Both the position numbers and the translations under genes were made by a program. Below the pieces are notes generated by a model, which made no database searches, was not told the DNA's origin, and saw nothing but the letters and a program-made list of their open reading frames with translations. Positions 7,416 to 17,343 of a stretch of 64,000 bases of DNA are shown in pieces. The first letter of the stretch is position 1. Every line of letters starts with the position of its first letter. Source of the DNA: Prochlorococcus sp. AG-355-I04. Its GTDB lineage: Bacteria > Cyanobacteriota > Cyanobacteriia > PCC-6307 > Cyanobiaceae. Where the stretch lies: positions 124,001 to 188,000 of the forward strand of contig QCDL01000002.1 of assembly GCA_003280915.1 (NCBI GenBank). Direction: 5' to 3'.

Positions 7416-8315
7416 ATTTTCATCAAACTCCTCACTCTTTTTATTATTAAAATCATTCACAAAACTATCCTTTAGACCATTAAGTAAATCAAAATTTGGC
7501 GCCCACTCTAAATCACGTTTAATCTTAGAGATATCAGTCTGATAATGATTTAATCTAATTGGAAATCCCTTTCGAGACTTAGGATCTAATTTTTGATAAT
7601 CAAATGTTCTCAGAGAAATCTCATTTTGGTTTAATCCAAGAACTTTCGCACAGAAAAAGATTAAACCCTTGATTGTTACTCCTTTTTCACCTGAACAATT
7701 GTAAATATTATTTCTGGAATTTTCAAAATTTATGCACCTAATCATTACATCAGTTAGATCCGAAACATGGCCTAGCTGAGTAATTAAAGAACCGTCACCA
7801 GGGATTGGTATAGATTTTTTAGTAAATAACCTTTCAAAAAACCAATTTTCAATTTTATTATAATTTCCTGGTCCATAAATATAAGTAGGTCTAAAACTTG
7901 TAAAAGGAATTTTTTGTTTTTTTAACCAATTTTCCGTCTCAAACTTTCCTTTGTGCCTACTTTCTGGATCAATTGGATCAACTTCTGATAAGGGTAGTTC
8001 AGAATTATCTTTATAAACACCTGCAGAGCTTACATATATATATCTCTGGAAAGAGTTATCTAAATTTTCTATAAGAAGTTTGGTTTGTTCTAACTCTCGT
8101 CCAGAAATATCAAAAACAACATCATACTTTTCATTTCTTAGCTTGACGATATCTTCTGAATTATTTCTATCACCCTTAATTAAATTTGTTTTTTCAGGAT
8201 TACTTTTATTACCTCTCGTGAAAATATCAATATCATAATTTTTACTTAATAACTTTCCAACCAAAGACTTGCCAACAAATCTAGTGCCACCCATTACAAG
8301 AATTTTCATATTCAA
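7389..8315 (-). CDS. NAD-dependent epimerase/dehydratase-family protein, CSP41-like
   Basis: 308 residues. Rossmann start GGTRFVG (9-15) with the R/F substitution seen in the chloroplast stem-loop-binding protein CSP41b group, VSSAGVY in the middle, and RPTYIYGPGNY later. CSP41-type proteins bind plastid mRNA/rRNA; others in this group are sugar-nucleotide epimerases, so an RNA role is possible but unproven here. Two ATGs (8315 and 8309) are plausible starts. Divergent from hisA across ~86 bp. Confidence 0.72.
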   Translation of the reverse strand: MNMKILVMGGTRFVGKSLVGKLLSKNYDIDIFTRGNKSNPEKTNLIKGDRNNSEDIVKLRNEKYDVVFDISGRELEQTKLLIENLDNSFQRYIYVSSAGVYKDNSELPLSEVDPIDPESRHKGKFETENWLKKQKIPFTSFRPTYIYGPGNYNKIENWFFERLFTKKSIPIPGDGSLITQLGHVSDLTDVMIRCINFENSRNNIYNCSGEKGVTIKGLIFFCAKVLGLNQNEISLRTFDYQKLDPKSRKGFPIRLNHYQTDISKIKRDLEWAPNFDLLNGLKDSFVNDFNNKKSEEFDENSDNILFNS

Positions 8316-8401
8316 AAAATATTTAACTGAAGTAGTAATCTTAAATAGAATTACATATTGAATAGTACTACTAATAAGTAATTAATGAAAAGGATGATTC
8401 T

Positions 8402-9169
8402 ATGGACCTAATACCAGCAATTGATTTGATGAATGGTAAGTGTGTAAGGCTTTTTAAAGGCGACTTTAATAAAAGAAAAGACTTCACAAAAGAGCCTCAT
8501 GAGCAGGCTAAATTTTGGGAAAGCGAAGGAGCAAAATATATACACATAGTTGATTTGGATGCTGCAAAAACTGGATCCCCAACAAACGATAAATCAATAA
8601 AAAAGATTGCAAAAACAGTTAACATACCTATTCAAATAGGTGGGGGTATAAGGTCTCAAGAAAGGATAGAACAATTATTTTCTTATGGTATTGAGAAAGT
8701 TATCATGGGAACCTCTGCAATAGAAAATAAAGAACTAGTTAAAGACTTATCAAATAAATTTCCTGGAAGGATAATTATTGGGATAGATGCAAAAGATGGA
8801 AAAGTCAGTACAAGGGGGTGGCTTGAGCAATCTAATATTTTTGCCACAGATCTAGTAAAGGAGTTTTCTTCATTTAAAATTGCTAGTTTTATTGTTACCG
8901 ATATAAATACTGATGGGACTTTAGAAGGGACAAATGAAGAATTCATAAAAAGCATACTTGAAATTACAGATATTCCAGTAATAGCCTCAGGAGGTGTTGG
9001 TTCAATTTCTGATTTATTATCCTTAGTAAAATTTGAAAACGCTGGACTATTTGGAGTAATAGTAGGTAAAGCTCTATATGAAAATAAATTCACGATAAAC
9101 GAAGCGAATAATGTATTGTCAGCAGAGAGATTAAATGACATTGATTTAAACACAAATTACTACGCTTAA
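8402..9169 (+). CDS. hisA: Phosphoribosylformimino-5-aminoimidazole carboxamide ribotide isomerase
   Basis: 255 residues; (beta/alpha)8 barrel. Catalyses the Amadori rearrangement of ProFAR to PRFAR in histidine synthesis. The N-terminal PAIDLMNGKCVRL holds the catalytic Asp8, IGIDAKDGKVSTRGW the second Asp, and the phosphate loops IGGGIR and ASGGVGS are both present. The short C-terminal tail (LNDIDLNTNYYA) is normal. No other his gene is near, as usual for scattered cyanobacterial his genes. Confidence 0.95.
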   Translation: MDLIPAIDLMNGKCVRLFKGDFNKRKDFTKEPHEQAKFWESEGAKYIHIVDLDAAKTGSPTNDKSIKKIAKTVNIPIQIGGGIRSQERIEQLFSYGIEKVIMGTSAIENKELVKDLSNKFPGRIIIGIDAKDGKVSTRGWLEQSNIFATDLVKEFSSFKIASFIVTDINTDGTLEGTNEEFIKSILEITDIPVIASGGVGSISDLLSLVKFENAGLFGVIVGKALYENKFTINEANNVLSAERLNDIDLNTNYYA

Positions 9170-9248
9170 AAGAGTATAAAAATTGATTTAAGGCTGGTGT
9201 TTGCAGTAATTGTTAGTTAATTTTATATAAGAGATAAGAAATCTAGTC

Positions 9249-10865
9249 TTGGAATTAATTTCAAAAAAATCGATATTGATTATTGCTCCAAGCTTAATAG
9301 CTGAATCTTTATCGCTTAAGTTAACATCATTAGATCAAAATTTAGAAATTAATTTTAATAATGAAACAGTTGATAAAACTCCAGATTTAGTAATATGGAA
9401 TGTTCTTAATTTCCAATCAGAAGATCTTATAAGGTTAGAATTATTAAAATTAAGAGAAAGATATGATGAGTCAAAGTTTCTTATAATTCTCTCTGGCGAA
9501 CTTGTTTATGAAGCAAATATCCCTCCATCATTAAATGCTGAAGGTTTTCTTTTAAATCCCAGTGCAGAAAAAGTTCTTGAATCTATTGATACCATTTTAA
9601 ATGGAGGAAGGGTATTTGATATTGAAAATAATTCCCTAGTTCAATTAGACAAAAACAAGCCTCTCTCCTTTAGTCAAAAAATTCTAACTTCAGGTCTTAA
9701 ACAAATAGATTCTGAAATTAACTATATATTCAAATATGTCAACTCTGATTCAACACCAGAATTTTATAAATTCATTTTAAAAGGAAGATTAAGAGAACTT
9801 ATTACTGCAAAATCTTTTCTAATTTTCTTATGGGGTAATTCACTAGAACTTTATACAGAGGCAGTTTACACTGAAAATAAAATTAATCTTGAAAATAAGA
9901 ACACTGTTTTCATTAAAGATAAAAACACCGCAGAAATATGGAATTTGATCTTAGATAGACTAAAAGAAAGGTATAGCTCATCTAACTTACAGGTTGAATT
10001 TAATAATTCATCAATAATTCTCTCTGGAATAAAGAAAGAATTCATTTCGCGACTAATTTGCAAAATGTTAGATGAATTAGATAATTTAGTCAAAAATATT
10101 AAGGAAAACTATAAGGAGAAAGATTTTAAAGATGATTTAAATTCTCTTATAAAAGAACTTAAAGTTAATACAATTTCAAATATCACAGACAGTTATTTTC
10201 GATTAAAAAAAGGAGACGAATCTATTTCAATAAATGATTTTATTTATAGTGAGGTAAGTTGCGAAGAGATAGATAGAGAATCACATGAATCAATTATGTT
10301 TATTGAGCCAATTATTAAAAATGAAGCTCTTGACTATGATGGGAAATTACTCCCTCTATATGAAACAGAATCGTTTTTGATCCTTGAAAATATTATTTCA
10401 AACTGGACAATAAGGAACTGTAATTTGTTAGCTTCTGAAATCTTTAATATTTGTTCTTCTTGGCCTGAATTAAGAACTGTACTTATAAATCCCGAATTAC
10501 AATCAACAAGAAATTTTGAAAGATTTAGAAATAATATTAATAACTACAATCGCTGGCACGACTATATTTATATGCCTATCTACTTGTATGAGAGTAAACG
10601 AGAATATATTGATATTATCGATAAAAAATTTACCCGTTACTTTAAAAATGAAAATAGGGAGAAAGAATTAGAGAATCTAGAATGGCTACAAAAACAAGTT
10701 ACATTGTTAGTTGAGATAAGAGATGCCGTAGCACCGCAGTTAGAAGTTGCTGTAAAATATATCGGTAATCTTTTCGTAACTTTTCTTACAAAGGTCGTTG
10801 GCAAAGCTATCGGTTTAGTGGGGAAAGGAATCCTTCAAGGATTAGGAAGATCAAGTTCAAAGTAA
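9249..10865 (+). CDS. DUF3685 (Ycf55-like) protein
   Basis: 538 residues starting at TTG 9249. The N-terminal ~120 residues alternate strand and helix like a response-regulator receiver (ending LNAEGFLLNPSAEKVLESI) but I cannot place a phosphorylatable Asp with confidence. The long middle is helical, and the C-terminal ~60 residues (LEVAVKYIGNLF, then GKAIGLVGKGILQGLG) are the conserved glycine-rich, partly hydrophobic end of the DUF3685/Ycf55 family of cyanobacteria and red-algal plastids. Function not established. It heads a forward run with 14-bp or shorter gaps. Confidence 0.7.
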   Translation: MELISKKSILIIAPSLIAESLSLKLTSLDQNLEINFNNETVDKTPDLVIWNVLNFQSEDLIRLELLKLRERYDESKFLIILSGELVYEANIPPSLNAEGFLLNPSAEKVLESIDTILNGGRVFDIENNSLVQLDKNKPLSFSQKILTSGLKQIDSEINYIFKYVNSDSTPEFYKFILKGRLRELITAKSFLIFLWGNSLELYTEAVYTENKINLENKNTVFIKDKNTAEIWNLILDRLKERYSSSNLQVEFNNSSIILSGIKKEFISRLICKMLDELDNLVKNIKENYKEKDFKDDLNSLIKELKVNTISNITDSYFRLKKGDESISINDFIYSEVSCEEIDRESHESIMFIEPIIKNEALDYDGKLLPLYETESFLILENIISNWTIRNCNLLASEIFNICSSWPELRTVLINPELQSTRNFERFRNNINNYNRWHDYIYMPIYLYESKREYIDIIDKKFTRYFKNENREKELENLEWLQKQVTLLVEIRDAVAPQLEVAVKYIGNLFVTFLTKVVGKAIGLVGKGILQGLGRSSSK

Positions 10866-10879
10866 GTTATTAAACTTAA

Positions 10880-11431
10880 ATGAAAATAATTCAATGGATC
10901 CTGATAGCATTAATTTTCTTAAGCCCATTTAAAGCAAATGCCTCTAGAGATACTGATAGTTACGATGGCAACATTTTCCCAATATACGCAGGTAATGGGG
11001 CTATAGTTCCTCCTCAGACAACTCTTCAAGAATCATTAAAAAATAAAAGAGTTTCAGTTTTATTTTTTTATCTTGACGACAGCTCGGATAGTAAAGCTAT
11101 GGCTCCGATAATATCCGGTTTAGATTTGATATGGAGAAATAATATAGATATCATTGCTCTAACTACTGATGAATTACAGGATAAAGAAAAGTCTGGTCTT
11201 AGAAATGATCCTAATTATTATTGGAACGGATTAATTCCACAAACCATTATTTTAAATAGTGATGGTGAAGTTAAATTTGATAAAAATGGAATGATTAATA
11301 TCGATGAATTAAATAAAGTTATAGGAGAACTTAAGGGAATTGATATAGAAGAAACGACATTTTCTGTAGAAAGTTTTAATGAATACAACAGTATCATTTC
11401 TGAAAAAAAAATAAAAACAAAAATTAATTAA
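10880..11431 (+). CDS. Thylakoid-lumen/periplasm thioredoxin-fold protein without cysteines
   Basis: 183 residues. A signal peptide (KIIQWILIALIFLSPFKANA) ends at the ANAS junction. The mature part begins with FPIYAGNGAIVPP, a conserved start in a cyanobacterial family that I believe is linked to photosystem I accumulation (from memory, not verified). Then comes a thioredoxin-like beta-alpha-beta pattern (SVLFFYLDDSSDSK where Trx has WCxxC, PQTIIL with the cis-Pro). There are no cysteines, so it cannot be a disulfide reductase; a binding or assembly role is more likely. Confidence 0.62.
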   Translation: MKIIQWILIALIFLSPFKANASRDTDSYDGNIFPIYAGNGAIVPPQTTLQESLKNKRVSVLFFYLDDSSDSKAMAPIISGLDLIWRNNIDIIALTTDELQDKEKSGLRNDPNYYWNGLIPQTIILNSDGEVKFDKNGMINIDELNKVIGELKGIDIEETTFSVESFNEYNSIISEKKIKTKIN

Positions 11432-11437
11432 AAAAAA

Positions 11438-12604
11438 ATGATATTAATAAATATCTTCTTAGTTAGTTTAATTTTTTTAATTATTTCAGATTTATATATT
11501 AAAAAATCACCCAAATCAAAGTTAAATCTGGTACCTATAAATTACAAAGTCAAAAAAAAGGATGGTTTAAACGAATTAATTATTGATTTAAAAATAACTA
11601 ATAAAAGTAAAACCAAAGAGACTATGGTTTCTAATATAAATTTTGAATTAGATTTTTTTAAAAGTAAAGGTAACCAATATTTCCAAAATTTTAATTATAA
11701 AGAAGATATTTACATATATGAAAATAATAAAATTAAGAATTTAAATAATTACTGGCCAACAACAATTATCAAGTCAAATTCAGAATTATTTGTAAGAATT
11801 ATATATAAATTTAGCAATGATAATTTTAGAAAAAAAGTAAAATATCTATGGTTAAAAATATATTGGGAGAACTATGGACATTTTGGCATTTCAAATAATA
11901 AGGATTGTTTCTTAATTAATTTAGATGGTCAAAAACAAAGGCCGAAAGAAGTTTTTGAAATTCCCATAAATAATAAATATAAAGCTTTTGCTATTAAAAC
12001 TGATTTACTTGGTTGCTTTGATAACCCAGTAAATACTGTGATTGAATACTGCAAAGGAATTGTAGAAAAAAATGATATTTTAACCATCGGTGAGAGTCCG
12101 CTAGCGATTATGCAAAATAGATATATTTCCCCTCAAAATTTAGAATATAGTTTATTTTCGAAAGCTTTATGTTATTTTTTTCACCCTACAAGCAGTCTCG
12201 CAACAGCTTGCGGCATGCAATTATTAATAAATAGAATCGGAGTAACAAGAATAACCTTTGCACTATTTGTTGGATATCTCTTCAAATTAGTTGGGATTAA
12301 AGGTATGTTTTATAGGTTAACTGGTTCAGAATCATCCCTCATTGATGATATAAGCGGCACAGTTACGCCTTACGACAAGAGTATAGTTATGGGTCCTCTC
12401 AATGCGGATTTATTTTGTAAGGAGGTCTCGAACTATCTAAATATAGATGTTGCAGTTGTGGATGTTAATGATCTTGGAGGTGTGAAAGTCTTAGCAAGTT
12501 CAAATAAAAAAGTAAATAGAATACTTAATAAAAACTTATTATCTAATCCAGCTGGCAATGGAGATGAAAAAACCCCTATAGTATTAATAAGAGAAAAAAA
12601 GTAA
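11438..12604 (+). CDS. Membrane-anchored protein with a CofE-like (F420:gamma-glutamyl ligase) domain
   Basis: 388 residues. One N-terminal helix (INIFLVSLIFLIISDLYI), then ~130 residues of beta-rich sequence, then a domain resembling F420-0:gamma-glutamyl ligase (from ~residue 175: AIKTDLLG, NDILTIGESPLAIMQNR, and the end PAGNGDEKTPIVLIR). True CofE adds glutamates to coenzyme F420. No F420 biosynthesis gene is seen here, and the extra N-terminal anchor and beta part are not in CofE, so a different ligase or non-catalytic role is likely. Starts 6 bp after the previous stop; the next gene's ATG follows directly. Confidence 0.6.
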   Translation: MILINIFLVSLIFLIISDLYIKKSPKSKLNLVPINYKVKKKDGLNELIIDLKITNKSKTKETMVSNINFELDFFKSKGNQYFQNFNYKEDIYIYENNKIKNLNNYWPTTIIKSNSELFVRIIYKFSNDNFRKKVKYLWLKIYWENYGHFGISNNKDCFLINLDGQKQRPKEVFEIPINNKYKAFAIKTDLLGCFDNPVNTVIEYCKGIVEKNDILTIGESPLAIMQNRYISPQNLEYSLFSKALCYFFHPTSSLATACGMQLLINRIGVTRITFALFVGYLFKLVGIKGMFYRLTGSESSLIDDISGTVTPYDKSIVMGPLNADLFCKEVSNYLNIDVAVVDVNDLGGVKVLASSNKKVNRILNKNLLSNPAGNGDEKTPIVLIREKK

Positions 12605-13660
12605 ATGAAAAAAGATACCTCTTATTCTTTTCAATCTAAAAAAGGAATGGAAGTAACTTTTGAAGAACTCCATATACGGCACATTAATCTTTTAATAGAT
12701 ATTAAAAATAAGGAATTGAATAATTGGTTTTTAAAGATGGCAATTATCAATACCTTTGATGACTTAAAAATCTTCTTGAATAATCTTAAGAAAAATAAAA
12801 ATAAATGCATAATTGCTATATATGGAAACGAAATTATTGGTTATTTGAATATTTTTCCTTTAAACAAAAAAGAGACTTGCTTAAAAATATCTAAGCCCAT
12901 GTTGATTAATAGCAAGTGTTCTTTAACCGATAAACAATTAACTTTAGGATTGATAAAAAAATCCATCTCAATAAAAGAAATCAAAACTTCAAGTTGGATA
13001 ATTAATTCAGATATAAATAATGTTGACCTCATATCAAACTCAAGAGAATTAGGATTTCAACCTTTAGGAGAGATAATCCTTTGGGATGGCTCTGATCTAA
13101 ATAAACCTAAAAATCAAAATACCAATGCCTATACATTAATTAATGAATTCCAAAACATTAATAAAGAAAATATATTAAAAATACTTAATTTCATAAGATC
13201 AAATCAATCTCCCTTAATAAGAAATCTTTTAGATTTTGATCAAGACGACATTCTTAAAAGAAATAACTCTAAGAGTGGTGCCTTAATATATGAAAATTCA
13301 GTTTTATGTACAATTTTAAAAGATATTAATTATCAAAATGAGGAAATTTATACTTTAACTATAAGTAGATATTGGGATAAGAGATTCAATTCTATTTTAA
13401 AAGAATTTATAAAAAGATTTTTTGAAAAATCACCTGTTTCATATTTAAAAACCTATAAAGAAAATTCTCAACTAAATGTTTTTCTCGAAGAGTGTAATAT
13501 CAAAGAAAAAAATCAAGAAATAATTCTTATTAGGAACACAATAATTAAGAATGAAGCCAAACAAGTAAATATAATAAATCAATCTTTGGAATCAATTTTT
13601 GAAAAATTAAATCCACAAGGTAATCCATATCCATCTCCTTTTCCATTAAAAACAAAGTGA
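12605..13660 (+). CDS. GNAT-like acetyltransferase, tandem-domain, unknown substrate
   Basis: 351 residues. The first ~160 residues follow the GNAT pattern ([15 protein letters not shown], the central [19 protein letters not shown] strand, then a variable acetyl-CoA region), and the second half appears to be a degenerate repeat of the same fold. A clear Q/RxxGxG/A pyrophosphate loop is not obvious, so activity is uncertain. ATG begins immediately after the previous TAA, and its TGA overlaps the GTG of ruvX (GTGA), so it is translationally coupled on both sides. Confidence 0.55.
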   Translation: MKKDTSYSFQSKKGMEVTFEELHIRHINLLIDIKNKELNNWFLKMAIINTFDDLKIFLNNLKKNKNKCIIAIYGNEIIGYLNIFPLNKKETCLKISKPMLINSKCSLTDKQLTLGLIKKSISIKEIKTSSWIINSDINNVDLISNSRELGFQPLGEIILWDGSDLNKPKNQNTNAYTLINEFQNINKENILKILNFIRSNQSPLIRNLLDFDQDDILKRNNSKSGALIYENSVLCTILKDINYQNEEIYTLTISRYWDKRFNSILKEFIKRFFEKSPVSYLKTYKENSQLNVFLEECNIKEKNQEIILIRNTIIKNEAKQVNIINQSLESIFEKLNPQGNPYPSPFPLKTK

Positions 13661-14118
13661 AATTTTGCAAACCCAAACCTAAGTCAATTTTGAGCTTGGA
13701 TATAGGTACCAAAAGAATAGGATTAGCTTATTGTGATCCCCTCTGCATAACATCTAATATACTTCCAGCAGTAAAACGATTTGAAAATAATAAAGAGATT
13801 AAAATCATTAGAAATTATATAAATGAATTAAATTTGACTGGTTTTATTGTGGGTATTCCGCTAGATGAGGAAGGTCAAATGACCACTCAAGCTATTGACT
13901 GTAAAAATTACGGTCAATTACTTTCAAATGAATTAAAGCTTCCATTTTCTTATGTCAACGAACATAGTTCAACTTGGGAATCTTCCGAAAGATTTGGAAT
14001 AAAAAAAGATAAATCCGGATTGATTGATAGTTTTTCAGCAAAAATAATACTTGAACAATGGATCGAAGAAGGTCCTGAATTAGAAGAAATAGCTGGTAAA
14101 CGTCAGATAAAATATTAA
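13657..14118 (+). CDS. ruvX: RuvX/YqgF-family RNase H-fold nuclease
   Basis: 153 residues from a GTG that overlaps the upstream TGA. The RNase H-like core has [16 protein letters not shown] with the first catalytic Asp15, VGIPLDEEG (PLxxxG), and the later [11 protein letters not shown] helix where the last acidic residue lies in a region with DSFSA. The family member in E. coli takes part in 16S rRNA 5'-end processing; it was first named as a Holliday-junction resolvase, so either role is possible. Length is normal. Confidence 0.85.
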   Translation: MKFCKPKPKSILSLDIGTKRIGLAYCDPLCITSNILPAVKRFENNKEIKIIRNYINELNLTGFIVGIPLDEEGQMTTQAIDCKNYGQLLSNELKLPFSYVNEHSSTWESSERFGIKKDKSGLIDSFSAKIILEQWIEEGPELEEIAGKRQIKY

Positions 14119-14144
14119 TATTAAAAAGGATAGATAATTTTTAA

Positions 14145-14681
14145 ATGAAAGAAGCCAATTCAAATGATAATTATGATGCACAGACTCTTTTATTAAATGA
14201 CTCAAATGGAAACGAGCTATTTTGTTATCTTGAACAATTAGTAAGTGTTGAAGGCCAAGAATATGCTTTATTAACGCCAGTTGATACACCAGTAAGTCTT
14301 TTTAAGATAAATGAAAAAGATGAACCTGAACTAATTGAGAAAATAGATAAAAATGAACAAATACTAAAAAATGCTGAAGCAGTCCTTCAAGAACATGATT
14401 TAAGACTTATCAGATCAGCAGTTACATTAACAGTATCAGGAGAACTTGAAGAACCAATTTACGATGAATTAGAAGAAGATTACGTCGATGATGATAGTGA
14501 GAGTTATGAATTGCTCGTTAACTTTAATCTTTTTGACCAAGAATATGGCTTATATATACCACTAGATCCTTTTTTTATTGTTGGTAAATTAAAAGACAAA
14601 GGTGCCTTATTAGTTGAAGATGATGAGTTCGATAAAATTCAACCTTTGATTGAAACTGAGCTAGAAAAAAGTAGTTCTTAA
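14145..14681 (+). CDS. DUF3727 protein
   Basis: 178 residues, strongly acidic (EELEEDYVDDDSES stretch near residues 115-128). Repeats a pattern around LFCYLEQLVSVEGQEYALLTPVDTPV and, in the second half, LFDQEYGLYIPLDPFFIVGK, matching the two-part plan of cyanobacterial DUF3727 proteins. No enzyme motif. Conserved gene order with ruvX and a HAD phosphatase is what I expect in picocyanobacteria. Function unknown. Confidence 0.75.
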   Translation: MKEANSNDNYDAQTLLLNDSNGNELFCYLEQLVSVEGQEYALLTPVDTPVSLFKINEKDEPELIEKIDKNEQILKNAEAVLQEHDLRLIRSAVTLTVSGELEEPIYDELEEDYVDDDSESYELLVNFNLFDQEYGLYIPLDPFFIVGKLKDKGALLVEDDEFDKIQPLIETELEKSSS

Positions 14682-14686
14682 AACAA

Positions 14687-15181
14687 ATGAGATCTATCCT
14701 AAATGTCAATTGGGATTCAAACTTACCAATATATAATATTTCTCAATCTGAGTTGCAAAAAAAAGGAATTAATTCTTTATTGCTAGACGTGGATGGGACT
14801 CTAGTTAATAGAAAATCAAATATGATCCCAAAAGCTGTAAAAAATTGGATCATAGAATCTAAAAAACTTTTCTCCTTATATCTAATAAGTAATAATCCAT
14901 CAAAAAAAAGAATCGCAAAAATAGCGAAAGAATTAAATTTAAGGTATAAATACAATGCATCAAAACCTAGAAAAAAAGTAACTTTGTCTGCTATCAAAGA
15001 AATTGGCAGAGAGCCAAAAAATATAGCCATTATTGGCGACAGAATTTTTACAGATATTATTGTTGGGAATAGATGTGATATAAAAACAATATTAGTTAAG
15101 AGATTAAATAGAGATGGCTTGCCTATAAAATTTAATTTAACTTTGACAATAGAAAAATTAATTTCTCATTTTATAAAATGA
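14687..15181 (+). CDS. HAD-superfamily phosphatase (YqeG family)
   Basis: 164 residues. Motif I DVDGTL (34-39) has the nucleophile and acid/base aspartates, motif II is the SNN of [12 protein letters not shown], motif III the conserved Lys of KPRKK, and motif [14 protein letters not shown]. YqeG-type phosphatases include phosphatidylglycerophosphatase relatives; in plastids and cyanobacteria a PGP phosphatase has been placed in this family, which would pair with pgsA, but pgsA is ~7 kb away and this is only suggestive. The stop overlaps the start of proB (ATGA). Confidence 0.8.
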   Translation: MRSILNVNWDSNLPIYNISQSELQKKGINSLLLDVDGTLVNRKSNMIPKAVKNWIIESKKLFSLYLISNNPSKKRIAKIAKELNLRYKYNASKPRKKVTLSAIKEIGREPKNIAIIGDRIFTDIIVGNRCDIKTILVKRLNRDGLPIKFNLTLTIEKLISHFIK

Positions 15182-16260
15182 AAACTTGGGTTATAAAAAT
15201 TGGTACTAGTATTTTAAGAGGAACAGAGGAAACATCTACAGAAGAAGTTATTGAAAACCTTTCTAGATCCTTTACAAGTTTTCTTTCAAAAGGAAACAAG
15301 TTAATTTTAGTAACTAGTGGAGCCGTTGGATTAGGTTGCCAAAAGTTAAATATTAAAACAAGACCAAATGATTTAAGTACCCTTCAAGCTACTGCCGCAG
15401 TAGGTCAAGTTAATTTAATGTCCTTATACGAAAAAGTATTTAATAAATTAGGTCTTAATATTGCTCAAATTTTAATAACTAAAGCTGATTTCAATTCACG
15501 AGTATCCTTTAATAACGCTTCTAAAACTTTAAAAAGATTAATCGATTTGAATGTTATTCCAATAGTAAACGAAAATGATACCGTAGCAAATGAAGAGCTT
15601 AAATATGGAGATAATGATACATTATCCGCTCTAGTTGCCTTGGCCATAAATGCTAACAAGCTTATTTTATTAACCGATATTGAAAATCTATACTCAAAAG
15701 ATCCACGTAATAATAAAGATGCGCAACCTATTAAAGTAGTTCATAATAGTGAATTAAAGGAAATTAAAGATAAAAATATTCAAAACTCAAATAATGAATG
15801 GGGAACAGGAGGAATTTCTACAAAATTAATTTCTGCAGAAATAGCAACAAAAGGAGGAGTCGAAGTCCAACTAGTTGATGGAACTAATAAAAAAAACTTA
15901 ATTGAAATATTTAATGATAATAAAATTGGAACTTTATTTTATCCAGTAGAAAAACCTATTGGAAACAAAAAAAGTTGGCTTTCACATGCAATTCAAACAG
16001 TAGGGAAAATTACTTTAGATGATGGCGCTTCTTTTGCAATTAAAAAAAAAGGCGCCTCACTTTTAGCGGTTGGTGTTAAGAATGTAGAAGGAAACTTTAC
16101 GATTAATCAGGCAGTTAAAATTGTAAATACAAATGATAAAGAAGTTGCAAAAGGTTTAGTATCAATAAGTAGCGACAAATTAAGAAGTATCTTAAATAAT
16201 AAAGAAAATAACAACTCCTCGATAATTGTCGTTCATAGAGATGTTCTTGCTCTCTCTTAG
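15178..16260 (+). CDS. proB: Glutamate 5-kinase with PUA domain
   Basis: 360 residues. First enzyme of proline synthesis: ATP phosphorylation of glutamate. The amino-acid-kinase domain begins [10 protein letters not shown], continues [26 protein letters not shown] (substrate and metal binding) and [14 protein letters not shown] domain follows from ~residue 268 to the end (GDNKIG... [15 protein letters not shown]...). The ATG overlaps the previous stop by 4 bp. Feedback inhibition by proline is known for the family. Expect a separate proA elsewhere. Confidence 0.94.
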   Translation: MKTWVIKIGTSILRGTEETSTEEVIENLSRSFTSFLSKGNKLILVTSGAVGLGCQKLNIKTRPNDLSTLQATAAVGQVNLMSLYEKVFNKLGLNIAQILITKADFNSRVSFNNASKTLKRLIDLNVIPIVNENDTVANEELKYGDNDTLSALVALAINANKLILLTDIENLYSKDPRNNKDAQPIKVVHNSELKEIKDKNIQNSNNEWGTGGISTKLISAEIATKGGVEVQLVDGTNKKNLIEIFNDNKIGTLFYPVEKPIGNKKSWLSHAIQTVGKITLDDGASFAIKKKGASLLAVGVKNVEGNFTINQAVKIVNTNDKEVAKGLVSISSDKLRSILNNKENNNSSIIVVHRDVLALS

Positions 16261-16280
16261 AAAAAAATTAAAACTGAAAA

Positions 16281-17315
16281 ATGCTTTTAAGTCATTTAGT
16301 TGATCTAATAAAAAAAGGAAATTCAAATTTTATTAGTGCCAATATTATCGAAGACTTAAATATAGATGATGCTGCCTCATTAGATGCTGCAGTTAAATAT
16401 CAAATATCTTTTTTAGAAGAAAATAATATTCTTAAAGAAAAATTAGATCAAACTAAAGCATCAGCAATAATAACTACTAACAACAATGAAATCGTTAGTG
16501 CCCTAAAAAAACTCAATATATCAAACATAATCGTTAAAAACCCAAGAATTGCATTTGCAGAAGTATTGGATTATTTATATAAAACTATCAATTTCAAACC
16601 AGGAATTCATGCTTCAGCAGTTATAGATAAAACAGCAATAATTGGAGCAGATTGCCATATTGGATCTAATGTCTATATTGGAGAAAATACCTTAATTGGA
16701 GACAATAATCATATTCTTCCTGGATCATCAATTTTAGGCAATGTTCGAATAGGAAATAATAATATAATTCATCCAAATTGTGTTATTTACGAAAATACCA
16801 CTCTAAAAAATAATTGTGTAATTAATTCAAATTCTGTTATTGGATCAGAGGGATTTGGTTTTATTCCTGAAAATGGCAAATGGGTAAAGATGCCGCAAAA
16901 AGGTGGTGTAAAAATAATGAGTTTTGTAGAAATTGGAACTAATTGTTGTATTGATAGACCCGCAGTTGGATTTACATTTATTGATGAGGGAACAAAGTTG
17001 GATAATTTAATACAAATAGGTCATGGCGTAAAAATTGGAAAGAATTGTGCATTTGCAGCTCAAGTTGGTATCGCTGGAGGAGCAAATATTGGAGATGGTG
17101 TTATTTTGGCAGGGCAAGTAGGAGTCAATAATAGGGTAAAAGTTGGTAATAATGTCATTGCGAGTTCAAAATGCGGAATCCATTGTGACATTGAAGATGG
17201 CAAGGTGATTAGTGGTTTCCCCGCGATGGAAAATAAATCATGGCTAAGGAGTTCAAGTATTTTTAAAAAATTACCAGAATTAGCAAAAAAACTTAGACAA
17301 TTAGACAAGCAATAA
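16281..17315 (+). CDS. lpxD: UDP-3-O-(3-hydroxyacyl)glucosamine N-acyltransferase
   Basis: 344 residues. Third step of lipid A synthesis; homotrimeric left-handed beta helix. An N-terminal uridine-binding part (1-~105) is followed by hexapeptide repeats from ~110 to ~310 ([LIV]G-x4 in IIGADCHIGSNVYIGENTLIG and onward), with the catalytic His in LIQIGHGVKIG. The C-terminal helix (KLPELAKKLRQL) is typical. Shows that the outer membrane contains acylated lipid A-like molecules. It lies between proB and leuB with short gaps (20 and 28 bp). Confidence 0.92.
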   Translation: MLLSHLVDLIKKGNSNFISANIIEDLNIDDAASLDAAVKYQISFLEENNILKEKLDQTKASAIITTNNNEIVSALKKLNISNIIVKNPRIAFAEVLDYLYKTINFKPGIHASAVIDKTAIIGADCHIGSNVYIGENTLIGDNNHILPGSSILGNVRIGNNNIIHPNCVIYENTTLKNNCVINSNSVIGSEGFGFIPENGKWVKMPQKGGVKIMSFVEIGTNCCIDRPAVGFTFIDEGTKLDNLIQIGHGVKIGKNCAFAAQVGIAGGANIGDGVILAGQVGVNNRVKVGNNVIASSKCGIHCDIEDGKVISGFPAMENKSWLRSSSIFKKLPELAKKLRQLDKQ

Positions 17316-17343
17316 TTTATTGTTCTATTAAACAAAAATTTAA

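Noticed and set aside
8683-9153. 156-codon open frame antisense to hisA
   Set aside because: Lies wholly inside a well-conserved gene; product is Ser/Pro-rich with no domain, so it is a shadow frame.
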